The notes: generated by a model from the sequence alone, not told the origin. A DNA stretch of 64,000 nt from Chitinophaga pinensis DSM 2588 (GCF_000024005.1 NC_013132.1:6256001-6320000); one strand, 5' to 3'. Positions 15,955-24,227 are shown, numbered from the stretch's first letter. A program made the numbers and translations.

Positions 15955-16626
15955 ATGCAAAAGCCCGGATGTATCATATTTGACTGTGACGGCGTATTGG
16001 TAGATAGTGAAGTGATTGGCGTAAGAGTACTTTTAGATATGGCATCCGAATATGGCGTGACCATGGACCTGCAGGAAGCTGTAGAAGAATTCAGCGGCAT
16101 CCGGCTGAAAGAAGGGATCAAAATGTTACAGCAAAAAGCGCACAGCCCCTTTCCTGAGGACTTTGAGCAGGCCTTCCGTAAACGTTCGTATGAAGTCTTT
16201 AAGACGGAAATGCGCCCTGTAAATGGTATTAAAACCATACTTGATAGCCTTACCATGCCTTTCTGCGTTGCCTCCAGCGGCCCCCTAGAAAAGATGAAAC
16301 TGAATCTTACAATTACCGGCCTGCTACCCTATTTTGAAGAAGGTGACAGGATCTTCAGCGGTTATCAGATCAATAGCTGGAAACCGGATCCGGGTATCTT
16401 CCTGTATGCAGCAGAACAAATGGGCTTCTCTCCTGCAGCATGTGTCGTGATCGAAGACAGTAAGGCAGGTGTGATTGCAGCACAAAGAGGCGGATTCAAA
16501 GTATATGGTTATGCAAAACCATTCAACGGCGAAGAACTCAGAAAAGAAGGGGCCACCATTTTTTATGATATGAAGGAATTATTAAACATCCTTCACTTAA
16601 ATAATACGGCGGTACAACTCCCTTAA
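15955..16626 (+). CDS. HAD-IA family phosphatase
   Basis: A 223-residue haloacid dehalogenase-type hydrolase with a four-helix cap. Motif 1 is IIFDCDGVLVDSE (nucleophile D11 and D13), motif 2 CVASSGP, motif 3 around SWKPDPGIF and motif 4 VIEDSKAGV. This layout fits the YieH/beta-phosphoglucomutase-like group that removes phosphate from small sugars or nucleotides. It is 2 bp behind the YbjJ-like transporter gene and probably translated with it, suggesting that the imported or exported compound is a metabolite whose phosphate ester is handled here. Confidence 0.9.
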   Translation: MQKPGCIIFDCDGVLVDSEVIGVRVLLDMASEYGVTMDLQEAVEEFSGIRLKEGIKMLQQKAHSPFPEDFEQAFRKRSYEVFKTEMRPVNGIKTILDSLTMPFCVASSGPLEKMKLNLTITGLLPYFEEGDRIFSGYQINSWKPDPGIFLYAAEQMGFSPAACVVIEDSKAGVIAAQRGGFKVYGYAKPFNGEELRKEGATIFYDMKELLNILHLNNTAVQLP

Positions 16627-16760
16627 ACTATATTTTTCGCCATCAGTCCGGCATACAGCTGTAACAGACGAATCCTTGCCACTACACACATGAAACCACT
16701 AAAGCAGTCAGCTGATACGTGTACACAAGGAAACACTTCTATGTAAATATCTCTCATAAA

Positions 16761-16795
16761 AAAAAGTCCGGAGCTCCTACAGCTTCGGACTTTTT
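16761..16795. terminator. Bidirectional terminator
   Basis: AAAAAGTCCG at 16761-16770 pairs with CGGACTTTTT at 16786-16795, with an inner AGCT/AGCT pair. It separates the HAD gene from the convergent small membrane protein gene at 16813. Confidence 0.8.
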
Positions 16796-16812
16796 ACACT
16801 ACTGTTCTCCTT

Positions 16813-17058
16813 TTAGTCATGTCCTTCTGTCTTCACGATCTTATTGTAAATACCTAATAACAAAAACGGCGCAGCCCACTGTCCTACAAACAGACTGACA
16901 TGCTTCTGTTTTAGGCATTGTAATGCCAGTGATACGCCCATAGCGCCTACTGCTGCCCACAAAAAAGTATCCGATGGCAGCTTGGCTGTCTGTTGCTCTA
17001 TTGCCTTTGCCACTTTCCCTTCTTCATGGCCCTGGTTAAGTACTGAACTCATATGCAT
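16813..17058 (-). CDS. Small membrane protein with two helices (81 aa)
   Basis: An 81-residue protein: a polar N-terminus (EEGKVAKAIEQQTAKLP), then two hydrophobic stretches, TFLWAAVGAMGVSLALQCL (about residues 31-49) and VSLFVGQWAAPFLLLGIY (54-71). I do not recognise a named family. ATGs at 17058 and 17052 are both possible starts. It is divergent from the DUF4142 lipoprotein gene at 17160, with 101 bp between; the neighbouring small membrane and stress genes suggest a similar setting. Confidence 0.7.
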   Translation of the reverse strand: MHMSSVLNQGHEEGKVAKAIEQQTAKLPSDTFLWAAVGAMGVSLALQCLKQKHVSLFVGQWAAPFLLLGIYNKIVKTEGHD

Positions 17059-17120
17059 GGTTTTTTGGTGATAGAATCATGTTATGATTATCAGTTGATA
17101 AAACTATGCCAGCAAAGTGA

Positions 17121-17134
17121 TGGTACCCTTTTTG
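17121..17134 (+). promoter_or_regulatory. Sigma-54-like element before DUF4142 gene
   Basis: TGGTACCCTTTTTG has GG and TTG at the -24/-12 spacing, followed by AGCCAC as in the element at 28304. The predicted start of transcription would be about 14 bp before the ATG at 17160. Confidence 0.4.
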
Positions 17135-17159
17135 AGCCACATCTGTAAAATTAAAAGAG

Positions 17160-17765
17160 ATGAAAACACTAACCGTTGGGCTGATTACTGCCATGTTACT
17201 TTATGCATGCGGCGGAAATGATAGCAAAAGCCAGGAGGAAGCCAGTAAAGACAGCACCAGTGCAATGTCGGAAAGCATGGACCATATCAGCAATGCAGCC
17301 GTTAACTTCGCTACAAACGTCGCTAATGCCAATCTGAAGGAAATTGAACTGGGAAAACTCGCGCAAAAGAATGCGAATTACAGCCGGTTAAAAGATTTTG
17401 CACAGAAGATGATTACGGCACATACCCAATCGAACGAAGAGCTGCAAAAAGCCTGTTTTAGCGCCGGTGTTACTTTACCGAACGGGTTATCTGAACAGGA
17501 CCATAAAGATGTTGACGATATGGCAAAGAAAAAAGACAAGGCGTTTGACCGGGCCTATATCAAAGCCATGGTGAAAGAACACCAGGCTACAATGGAAAAG
17601 CTGGATGTCGCTGCGCATGACCTGAAAGATACCGCCCTGCAGCATTATGCGCAGAAAACATTGCCCATCGTCACGGCGCACCTGGAAGAAGCTAGAAACA
17701 TACTGGAAGACGTGCGTAAAAACTATGCGCCCGATCAGTTTGACGATGTAGAATCTTATCAATAG
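17160..17765 (+). CDS. DUF4142 lipoprotein
   Basis: A 201-residue protein with a lipoprotein signal (LLYACGGND, lipobox cysteine at residue 17) and a charged linker. The rest is a helical DUF4142 domain (about residues 40-190), a ferritin-like four-helix bundle: FATNVANANLKEIELGKLAQKNA, FAQKMITAHTQSNEEL, MVKEHQATMEKLD. Clear metal ligands of ferritins are not obvious to me. It probably sits at the periplasmic face of a membrane. The SPW protein gene follows after 13 bp, so the two form an operon. The family is common in stress-response gene groups. Confidence 0.9.
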   Translation: MKTLTVGLITAMLLYACGGNDSKSQEEASKDSTSAMSESMDHISNAAVNFATNVANANLKEIELGKLAQKNANYSRLKDFAQKMITAHTQSNEELQKACFSAGVTLPNGLSEQDHKDVDDMAKKKDKAFDRAYIKAMVKEHQATMEKLDVAAHDLKDTALQHYAQKTLPIVTAHLEEARNILEDVRKNYAPDQFDDVESYQ

Positions 17766-17778
17766 TAAATTACACCAT

Positions 17779-18171
17779 ATGCCATTCATCAGCACCAAAA
17801 CACACGCACTGCTCGACTACACATCCGGGATACTGCTGGTCGCCACCCCCTGGGTGTTTGCTTTCCATGATGGATCTACCGCCCACTGGATATCCGTTAT
17901 CTACGGCATCGCGATCCTGTTGATATCTGTTATCACCAACTATGAAGGAGGCTTCCTCCGCATCATCAGTATGAGAACCCACCTCACAATAGACGTCATT
18001 GCAGGTATACTGCTGATGGCATCGCCATGGTTACTAGGTTTCGCCGACAGGATATTTCTGCCACACCTGATTATTGGAAGCTTTGAAGTGTTAATCGGAT
18101 TACTAACCGACCGGACTCCATTTCTCCTGGGAAAGGAAATGTCAGTAAGAACGGCACATCATTTCAAATAA
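17779..18171 (+). CDS. SPW repeat membrane protein
   Basis: A 130-residue integral membrane protein with two related units, DYTSGILLVATPWVFAF and DVIAGILLMASPWLLGF, each the SPW motif (x-P-W after a helix), and four predicted helices. The function of SPW proteins is unknown. It directly follows the DUF4142 lipoprotein gene, and the stop is 1 bp before the stop of the convergent DUF6766 gene at 18173, leaving no room for a terminator. Confidence 0.85.
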   Translation: MPFISTKTHALLDYTSGILLVATPWVFAFHDGSTAHWISVIYGIAILLISVITNYEGGFLRIISMRTHLTIDVIAGILLMASPWLLGFADRIFLPHLIIGSFEVLIGLLTDRTPFLLGKEMSVRTAHHFK

Positions 18172-18172
18172 T

Positions 18173-18571
18173 TCACTGCTCCGGATATTTTTCCTTCCAG
18201 GCGGCGAGCATTTGTTCTGCTTTTTCCGGTTCCAGCCGGCGGATAATAAAGTCTATCTTTTCTTCCCGCCGGTCATCCCCCTCTTTTGACTGGGAAGAAC
18301 CACAATACCACAGGACAGCAAGCCCGGCTACCTGCCATATTAATTGAAGGAATTCAGATTGCCAGTTCTCCATTGTGTCCCGCATCATCTCAGTAATATA
18401 CTTAGCTGTCTCTACCGGCTGTCCGTGCGAGAGCTGTTCATCTACAAACACCTTCCAGCCAAAATACCAGTGCAGTACAGCCGATACCAGGAAGAAAGCC
18501 AGGGTAAACCATAAATAGCCTTTTCTTTCCAGATGGAATACTTCTTTGTACCTGTAGTCATGATTTTTCAT
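18173..18571 (-). CDS. DUF6766 family membrane protein
   Basis: The ATG at 18571 (MKNHDYRYKEVFHLERKG) gives 132 residues. It has a first helix LWFTLAFFLVSAVLHWYFGW and a second around FLQLIWQVAGLAVLWYCGS, and the motif QLSHGQPVETAKY followed by MMRDTMENWQSEFLQ is characteristic of DUF6766. The polar end is SQSKEGDDRREEK. The function is unknown. It starts 14 bp inside the LLM-class oxidoreductase gene (18558), indicating translational coupling, and the pair occurs together with stress genes. Confidence 0.82.
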   Translation of the reverse strand: MKNHDYRYKEVFHLERKGYLWFTLAFFLVSAVLHWYFGWKVFVDEQLSHGQPVETAKYITEMMRDTMENWQSEFLQLIWQVAGLAVLWYCGSSQSKEGDDRREEKIDFIIRRLEPEKAEQMLAAWKEKYPEQ

Positions 18572-19547
18572 TTTTGGGTAAACGAATATGGGGTAGAACT
18601 TTATCACCGAAATCACGGATAAAACGCTCCTGGTCGCGGTGAACATTATGTAGGATGACGCGATCAAAACCAAGATCCACGTAACGTTGAATGGCGCTCA
18701 TACACTCTTCGGCACTGTCCGTAATAAGCATTTTCTCCGCAACATCTTCCGGTTTCACGTAATCAGCAGCACTGTCAAATTGGGTAGGTCTGCTAAGATC
18801 ATTGAGGACTTCGGGTGCAAAGAAATTTGTACGCCACTGGTCGTAAGCGGCATCCATTGCTTCCTTTTTTGTTGCTGCATAAGAAAATGCCATTTGCAGA
18901 TAAACGGGTTTTCCTGCGCCACCATTATTGCGAAAAGCTTGCACAATCTGTGTCAGCTGTTCTTCGGCTGCATCTACTGTAATAAGACCATCTGCCCAGG
19001 CTCCTGCCCAAGCAGCGGTTTTAACTGAAAGCGCCGCAACCATCAAGGGTGGTGTAATGACGGGAAGTGTATAAAGTTTCGCTTCTTTGATCCGGATCAG
19101 ACCATTATGCGTCACCATTTCTCCCTGTAACAGGCGTCGTATCAGCTGCGCACACTCCAGTAACCGTGCATTCCTCTCCTCTTTATGTGGCCATATATCG
19201 CCCGTAATACATTCATTCAGCGCTTCACCGCTGCCCAGTTCGACCGAATACCTGCCAGGAAACATTTCTCCCAATGTGGCAATAGCCTGTGCAACGATTG
19301 CCGGATGGTACCGTTGTCCGGGTGCACATACCATACTGAAGGGTAAGGTAGTCGCCTGCATGGCAGCAGCGATCCATGAAAAAGAAAAGCCGCTCTGCCC
19401 CTGCCGCTCACTCCATGGATGGAAATGATCGGAAGAGTGAACGGCGTGAAATCCGGCCTGCTCAGCTGCGATAGCATACTGTAATAAAGCAGAAGGCGGG
19501 TGTTGCTCGTGAGACGCATGGTAGGTGATCTGTGCCATATAAAACAC
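18558..19547 (-). CDS. TIGR03885-like FMN/LLM-class oxidoreductase
   Basis: A 329-residue luciferase-like monooxygenase fold (TIM barrel). Signature segments are AEQAGFHAVHSSDHFHPWSERQGQ (about residues 26-49), FPGRYSVELGSGEALNE and AWADGLITVD; this fits the TIGR03885 group of F420- or FMN-dependent oxidoreductases. ATG at 19538 (MAQITYHASHEQ) is an alternative start. The substrate is unknown. It follows the 83-aa hypothetical gene by 33 bp and overlaps the DUF6766 gene by 14 bp. Confidence 0.88.
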   Translation of the reverse strand: MFYMAQITYHASHEQHPPSALLQYAIAAEQAGFHAVHSSDHFHPWSERQGQSGFSFSWIAAAMQATTLPFSMVCAPGQRYHPAIVAQAIATLGEMFPGRYSVELGSGEALNECITGDIWPHKEERNARLLECAQLIRRLLQGEMVTHNGLIRIKEAKLYTLPVITPPLMVAALSVKTAAWAGAWADGLITVDAAEEQLTQIVQAFRNNGGAGKPVYLQMAFSYAATKKEAMDAAYDQWRTNFFAPEVLNDLSRPTQFDSAADYVKPEDVAEKMLITDSAEECMSAIQRYVDLGFDRVILHNVHRDQERFIRDFGDKVLPHIRLPKNEKS

Positions 19548-19580
19548 CTTACCATCTCCATACCAAACTCACCCTATACA

Positions 19581-19832
19581 TCAAGTTGCCTTGCCCTTCA
19601 GCTCCCAATGGTCCTTGATACGATTGCCCTCACGGTCATATTTCAGGGTACGGGCATAACGTTCCCCCCGGACATTGCCGTCAGCAGCTCTTTTACCGAT
19701 AAAAAGTAAAATGGGATTGCCTTCTTCGTCTGTTTTAAAAGAGAGGTCATTTCCTCTGAATTCCATGTCTACCATGGTTGAAGGCGTGTACAGTTTTTCC
19801 AGTTTTTTGATAAGATCGTCGTTCAGTTTCAT
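19581..19832 (-). CDS. Hypothetical protein (83 aa)
   Basis: An 83-residue soluble protein: MKLNDDLIKKLEKLYTP, a beta-rich middle (MVDMEFRGNDLSFKTDEEG, ILLFIGKR) and a basic end. I do not recognise the family. It lies 33 bp before the LLM gene and 41 bp after the PPTase gene. A perfect 7-bp inverted repeat (19835-19852, GTCATGT/ACATGAC) precedes it, and a weak sigma-54-like element (AGGTGCAGTTTTTG on the minus strand, 19859-19872) overlaps the PPTase gene end, so it may begin a separate transcript 19832 to 18173. Confidence 0.65.
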   Translation of the reverse strand: MKLNDDLIKKLEKLYTPSTMVDMEFRGNDLSFKTDEEGNPILLFIGKRAADGNVRGERYARTLKYDREGNRIKDHWELKGKAT

Positions 19833-19873
19833 ATGTCATGTCTTTACATGACCAGCTTCAAAAACTGCACCTT

Positions 19874-20413
19874 TTACAATTGAGCCTTTTTTCTGACAAG
19901 GCCATAGTACTCACCATGATGACTGATAGAAACAGGTACAGGGGAATCATTGTAACAGTTCATGATGTAAGGGATGCCGTCCTGGTTTTTCATCAGCGCA
20001 CATTCTTCAAACAAATGTATTGGCCAACTACTGCCTGTATAAATATCCAGACTATCAAAGAAGATCTCGTGTGCGACTGCCACGGTATGTATACAGCTAT
20101 CCTGTCTGTTACTGATAAAAGCGTAGCTTTTTGATTCGTGGAATATTTTGCCTGTAACAGAATGCCCCTGCTGATGTAATAATGTACAGTCAAATTTGAC
20201 GGGATTATATACTCTGACATTCGTTACGCGGTTAACAATCTTATAAGCCGCCTCTTTACAGCTCCAGAGCAACCATACCATATCTGAAGGCTCGCTGGCC
20301 CCGCAGATCATCTCCTGCTCGGCAGCTGTAAAGATCTTGCCCAGATATCCCCTGCGCTGCCAGTTACTTTCCTGACAGGCCAGACGGAGATCTACAATGT
20401 CATTGCCGATCAT
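19874..20413 (-). CDS. 4'-phosphopantetheinyl transferase of the PKS operon
   Basis: A 179-residue PPTase with MIGNDIVDL at the N-terminus (AcpS-like Mg-binding Asp) and WSCKEAAYK (the W-x-x-K-E-A-x-x-K signature, about residues 49-57). It should transfer phosphopantetheine from CoA to the serine of the acyl carrier protein encoded next to it. It overlaps the ACP gene by 4 bp (20410-20413), which links it firmly to the type III PKS operon as its last gene. A second, Sfp-type PPTase is encoded separately at 45764. Confidence 0.9.
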   Translation of the reverse strand: MIGNDIVDLRLACQESNWQRRGYLGKIFTAAEQEMICGASEPSDMVWLLWSCKEAAYKIVNRVTNVRVYNPVKFDCTLLHQQGHSVTGKIFHESKSYAFISNRQDSCIHTVAVAHEIFFDSLDIYTGSSWPIHLFEECALMKNQDGIPYIMNCYNDSPVPVSISHHGEYYGLVRKKAQL

Positions 20414-20664
20414 TGTCCGCCGAGTTTGGCTTCAATGATCTCCATCGCCGATTTCACATTCAGCATATGTTCCATCGCTTCATTATCTATCACTATGTTG
20501 AATTGTTCTTCTACATCAAGTATCACATCTACCAGGTTAGCAGAGTTGATTTTCAGGTCCTTTACAAAATCCGTGTGTTCGTTGATGTTTTGTAAAGCAT
20601 CCTGGTCTTTCGCATACGGTTTGACGATCTCTTTTAATTGTGCGATCAGCGTTTCTTTATCCAT
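20410..20664 (-). CDS. Acyl carrier protein of the PKS operon
   Basis: An 84-residue ACP with four helices. The phosphopantetheine serine is most probably Ser41 in LKINSANLVDVILDVEE; the usual D-S-L triplet is replaced by N-S-A. It carries the growing acyl chain for the ketosynthase (20670), dehydratase (21934) and SDR (22384) of the same operon. The gene lies 5 bp after the ketosynthase gene and overlaps the PPTase gene by 4 bp. Confidence 0.9.
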   Translation of the reverse strand: MDKETLIAQLKEIVKPYAKDQDALQNINEHTDFVKDLKINSANLVDVILDVEEQFNIVIDNEAMEHMLNVKSAMEIIEAKLGGQ

Positions 20665-20669
20665 CGTTT

Positions 20670-21941
20670 TTATTTGTACTTCTTTAAAATCACGCAGGCA
20701 TTCACATCTCCAAAGCCAAAGCTGGCCTTCGCGATCAAATTTAGTTCTTTATAGATCAACTGCCGGGGTATTTTTTCCGGGTCTACAATCGCCGTAATCT
20801 CCGGGTGCAGGTCTTCGCAGTTGATATTGGGGAATAAAAATCCTTCGTGTAATTGCAGTACGGCTGCTACCAGTTCGATACTGCCGGAACCACTCAGACA
20901 ATGTCCTATCATACCTTTCAGCGCATTCAGGTAGGGGAAGTCCTTCCCTCTTCTATCCAGTGCAATACGCCAGTTCTCTACTTCCAGTGCATCCTTACCC
21001 GTGGCGGTCAGGTGACCGTTGATAGCATCTATCTCTGCAGCATCAATGCCTGCCGCCTTCACGGCTTCCCGGATACAACGCTGTACGGCAATACTATTGG
21101 GCGCTGTCATAGAACCATCGCCACGTTGTGCGCCTGAATTGACATGCCCTCCTAATACTTCCGCATAGATGGTAGCGCCTCTTTCCAGTGCGCTGTCCAG
21201 GGATTCCAGTAACAATGCACCTGCGCCGCTACCGGGTACAAAACCACTGGCAGAAGCACTCATAGGCCGGGAGCCCGCCGCAGGATGATCGTTATGTTTG
21301 AATGTGCAGACTTTCAATGCGTCGAAACCACCCCATATATATGGCCCTGCATCACTGGTACTACCTGCCAGCATTCTTTTTGCATAACCATTGCGGATAC
21401 GGTCATAAGCCATCAGTACACTTTCCGCGCCCGTGGTACAGGCAGACGAATTGGTTGTTACCTGGTTGGCCAGAGCTAATTTACCTCCCAGCCATGCGCT
21501 GATACCACTGGCCATCGTTTGTGGTACGACCGTACTACCCAGGCGACGTACATTTAAAGCATCCACTTTGTAGATCGCTTCCCGCAGTTTATCTACACCG
21601 GCAGAACCTGCGCCGAAAACGGTACCACTATCCCAGTCTGGCGCCAGTTCCGGGCCTGTAGGTAATTGTGCATCTTTCCAGGCATCCATACCGGCTATCA
21701 GTCCGTAGAGAATACCATTGCTGTTAAAACTTCTCAGTTCCAGCGGATCAAGATATTGCAGTTGCAGGCTTTCCGGCACTTCGGGTTTTCCTGCAATCTG
21801 GCAGGAGAACTGCAAAGCCGCGAGCTCTGCATCATGACGGATACCGGAAGTACCTGTTTTGATCGCTTCCGTAAACGCAGGGATGCCAACGCCATTAGGC
21901 GCTGCTACGCCGAGACCGGTCACAACAACTCTTTTATTCAT
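20670..21941 (-). CDS. Beta-ketoacyl-ACP synthase (KAS II type) of the PKS operon
   Basis: A 423-residue thiolase-fold condensing enzyme. The active-site cysteine is Cys168 in SSACTTGAE; the two histidines are in INGHLTATGKD (His310) and GMIGHCLSGSGS (His347). The usual N-A-H-G-T-x-T loop is changed to N-G-H-L-T-A-T. It should condense acyl and malonyl units on the ACP. No chain-length-factor partner is encoded, so it probably works as a homodimer. It overlaps the dehydratase gene by 8 bp, and the ACP gene follows after 5 bp. Confidence 0.92.
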   Translation of the reverse strand: MNKRVVVTGLGVAAPNGVGIPAFTEAIKTGTSGIRHDAELAALQFSCQIAGKPEVPESLQLQYLDPLELRSFNSNGILYGLIAGMDAWKDAQLPTGPELAPDWDSGTVFGAGSAGVDKLREAIYKVDALNVRRLGSTVVPQTMASGISAWLGGKLALANQVTTNSSACTTGAESVLMAYDRIRNGYAKRMLAGSTSDAGPYIWGGFDALKVCTFKHNDHPAAGSRPMSASASGFVPGSGAGALLLESLDSALERGATIYAEVLGGHVNSGAQRGDGSMTAPNSIAVQRCIREAVKAAGIDAAEIDAINGHLTATGKDALEVENWRIALDRRGKDFPYLNALKGMIGHCLSGSGSIELVAAVLQLHEGFLFPNINCEDLHPEITAIVDPEKIPRQLIYKELNLIAKASFGFGDVNACVILKKYK

Positions 21942-22380
21942 GTGGTTTGGTAATGATCATTCCGGCAATAACGCCACTGCATATGTCCTCCTGTGTTTCG
22001 TTTTTCATGGTCACCCGGCACTTCAGTTTACCGAAACGGAAGTATACTTTATCTGCTTCCACCGTTACTTTTTCTCCCGGAAAAACAGGACGCATAAATT
22101 CTATTTCGGTGGAGGTGAGTCCGAAGCTCATATTATCTCCCAACTCCTCTTCTCCCATCAGGTAAATACCCAGACAGACCAGTCCGATCTGTGCCGTCAC
22201 TTCCGTAAGAATAACACCTGGCGTTACAGGATAACCTTTAAAATGTCCTTTATAAAAATCCAGGTCTTCCCGGAAAGTAAAATGTCCCTTTACTTTATCG
22301 CTGTCAATATGGTCCAGTCCATCGACAAAAAGAAAAGGAGCTGTAAAAGGGAGCTTGTCCAGGATTGCTTGTACAGTCAT
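21934..22380 (-). CDS. FabZ-like 3-hydroxyacyl-ACP dehydratase
   Basis: A 148-residue hot-dog fold protein. PFLFVDGLDHI and GHFKGYPVTPGVILTEVTAQ (the H-F-x-G-x-P-x-x-P-G-V motif, catalytic His at about 54 and Glu at about 68) identify the FabZ/FabA type, and the length is normal. It should remove water from 3-hydroxyacyl chains. It is 3 bp behind the SDR gene and overlaps the ketosynthase gene by 8 bp. The three enzymes with the ACP make nearly a complete type II fatty acid cycle; a ketoreductase is not encoded here unless the SDR does it. Confidence 0.9.
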   Translation of the reverse strand: MTVQAILDKLPFTAPFLFVDGLDHIDSDKVKGHFTFREDLDFYKGHFKGYPVTPGVILTEVTAQIGLVCLGIYLMGEEELGDNMSFGLTSTEIEFMRPVFPGEKVTVEADKVYFRFGKLKCRVTMKNETQEDICSGVIAGMIITKPHE

Positions 22381-22383
22381 ATA

Positions 22384-23181
22384 TCAGCTGATATGTTCAC
22401 CGCCGTTCACCGGTATCACCGCGCCATTGATCCAGGCTGCTTCATCCTTACATAAGAGGTAAACAGCATTGGCGATATCTTCGGGGCTTGTCAGCCGGTG
22501 AAATGGGTTACGTTGTTTTGTGTATGCGATCAATGCTTCACTACGGGGAATAGCCTGCAGGGAACGGGTGTCCGTCACGCCAGCCTGAATACAGTTTGCC
22601 CGTATACCGAGTGGTGCAAATTCCAGGGCCATATTACGGGTAATTGCTTCCAGTGCAGCTTTGGCAGCTGCTACGGCAGCATAATGTGCCCAGGCGCGGC
22701 TACTACCTTCACTGGTGAAAGAGAGTATACGGGCATCGGCAGCAAATAACTGCGCTTGTACTAATGCCTGTGCCCAGTCATATAGACTGATCGCCATACT
22801 GTCCAGCGTGATGCGGAAATCATCGCTACTTAGTACGGCGTTATCTGCAGGATACATCGCTTTCAGGTTGCCTTTTGCTATGCTGTGTACCAGTGTCCTG
22901 ATACGTCCTTCATGCCCCATTGCGGCTTTCAAAGCCAGTATAATATCGTTTCTTTTTGCTGCTTGCAATGCGTCAGCATTAAAGCTGATTACTTCCACAC
23001 CATTGGCGCGTATCGCATCGAATGCCTGGTTAATCCGTTCCATATCCACGCGTGGATCGCGGTGTACGATACAGATATGCATACCATGCTGTGCCAGTTT
23101 ACGGGCCGTAGCCAGTCCAAGCCCATTGCTGCCGCCAAGTATCAGCGCCCAGTACTGGTGTGCAAGAAATTCTTTTACCAT
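22384..23181 (-). CDS. SDR, enoyl-ACP reductase-like (FabI/FabL type)
   Basis: A 265-residue SDR. It has LGGSNGLGLATARKL at the N-terminus, then RTLVHSIAKGNL, which is like the V-H-S-I motif of enoyl-ACP reductases, and HYAAVAAAKAALEA, a Tyr-x6-Lys pair (enoyl reductases) instead of Tyr-x3-Lys (ketoreductases). The end is NGAVIPVNGGEHIS. So it is more probably an enoyl-ACP reductase than a ketoreductase. It overlaps the T3PKS gene by 7 bp and is 3 bp from the dehydratase gene. It would saturate the chain before transfer to the type III PKS; the host FabG could supply ketoreduction. Confidence 0.82.
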   Translation of the reverse strand: MVKEFLAHQYWALILGGSNGLGLATARKLAQHGMHICIVHRDPRVDMERINQAFDAIRANGVEVISFNADALQAAKRNDIILALKAAMGHEGRIRTLVHSIAKGNLKAMYPADNAVLSSDDFRITLDSMAISLYDWAQALVQAQLFAADARILSFTSEGSSRAWAHYAAVAAAKAALEAITRNMALEFAPLGIRANCIQAGVTDTRSLQAIPRSEALIAYTKQRNPFHRLTSPEDIANAVYLLCKDEAAWINGAVIPVNGGEHIS

Positions 23182-24227
23182 TGTAACAATATTCGCTGTG
23201 CAGAAAAACCGGGTCCGAAACTTAGCATCAGTCCTTTATCACCTGCCGGTACACCTCTGTCCATAAAGCGTTCCAGTACATACAGGACGGTCGCACTGGA
23301 CATATTACCATATAAACGTAATACCTCCTTGGTATCGTCTATATTCTTTCCCATATCGCCAAACAGCTGCTCTACGGTCTGGATGATCTTCTTTCCACCG
23401 GGATGAAAGATCAGGTGTTCCACGTCTTCTATCCGGCAACCGTGTTTATCCAGAAATGGATGTACGATAGCTGGAAAGTGAGCGGCAATCGTGTCAGGTA
23501 CTTCAACGTCGAGTACCATTTGCAGACCGGTATTGGTGAGCCGGAAGCCCATCATATGTTCTGCTTCGTAGAAATGGTACATGTCTTCACCGAGTATCTG
23601 CGGCCCCTCATCCTCTTCATGTGAAGACAGGATCACACAGGCGGCGCCATCACCAAAGATGGCGGCACTCACGATATTGGGCATGGAATAATCTTCCAGC
23701 TGAAAAGTAGCAGTGGGGGATTCTACGGCAATAACAGCCGCCCGTTTTCCGGGATTGGCCTGCAGGAATTTCTTTGCGTAGATCATACCGGAGATACCTG
23801 CCGCGCAGCCCATTTCTGTAACTGGCAAACGTACAATATCCTGGCGTAGTTGCAGGAGATTGATCAGGTAAGCGTCCAGTGAAGGAATCATGATACCCGT
23901 GCAACTCACGGTGATGATATAGTCAAGGTCCTGTGGCGCCAGTCCGGCTTTATTCAATGCACCTTCCAGGCACTGACGGCCGAGCTTCACCACTTCTCTG
24001 ATATAGATATCGTTTTTCTCTTCGAAAGAAGTACTGGTAAATACTTCTTCTGGGCTCATGATAGAATAGCGTCTGTCAACAGCTGCATTCTCAAAGATCT
24101 TTTTAACTTTTCTTGCGAAACGGTCTTCCTGGCCGGACAACCAGACATCCAGAAAAGGCATGATCTCATCTGTACTTCTGGTATAAGGAGGTAAGGCTTT
24201 CGAAACTGCGGTTATTTTAACGCTCAT
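23175..24227 (-). CDS. Type III polyketide synthase (chalcone/stilbene synthase family)
   Basis: A 350-residue T3PKS with the full catalytic triad: Cys141 in TEMGCAAGIS, His275 in FHPGGKK and Asn308 in YGNMSSATV, and the end motif SFGPGFSAQ. Bacterial enzymes of this type extend a CoA- or ACP-bound starter with malonyl-CoA and close resorcinol, pyrone or naphthalene rings. Here the operon carries its own ACP, ketosynthase, dehydratase and reductase, so a long or branched acyl starter is likely. The gene overlaps the methyltransferase gene by 4 bp and the SDR gene by 7 bp. Confidence 0.94.
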   Translation of the reverse strand: MSVKITAVSKALPPYTRSTDEIMPFLDVWLSGQEDRFARKVKKIFENAAVDRRYSIMSPEEVFTSTSFEEKNDIYIREVVKLGRQCLEGALNKAGLAPQDLDYIITVSCTGIMIPSLDAYLINLLQLRQDIVRLPVTEMGCAAGISGMIYAKKFLQANPGKRAAVIAVESPTATFQLEDYSMPNIVSAAIFGDGAACVILSSHEEDEGPQILGEDMYHFYEAEHMMGFRLTNTGLQMVLDVEVPDTIAAHFPAIVHPFLDKHGCRIEDVEHLIFHPGGKKIIQTVEQLFGDMGKNIDDTKEVLRLYGNMSSATVLYVLERFMDRGVPAGDKGLMLSFGPGFSAQRILLQW

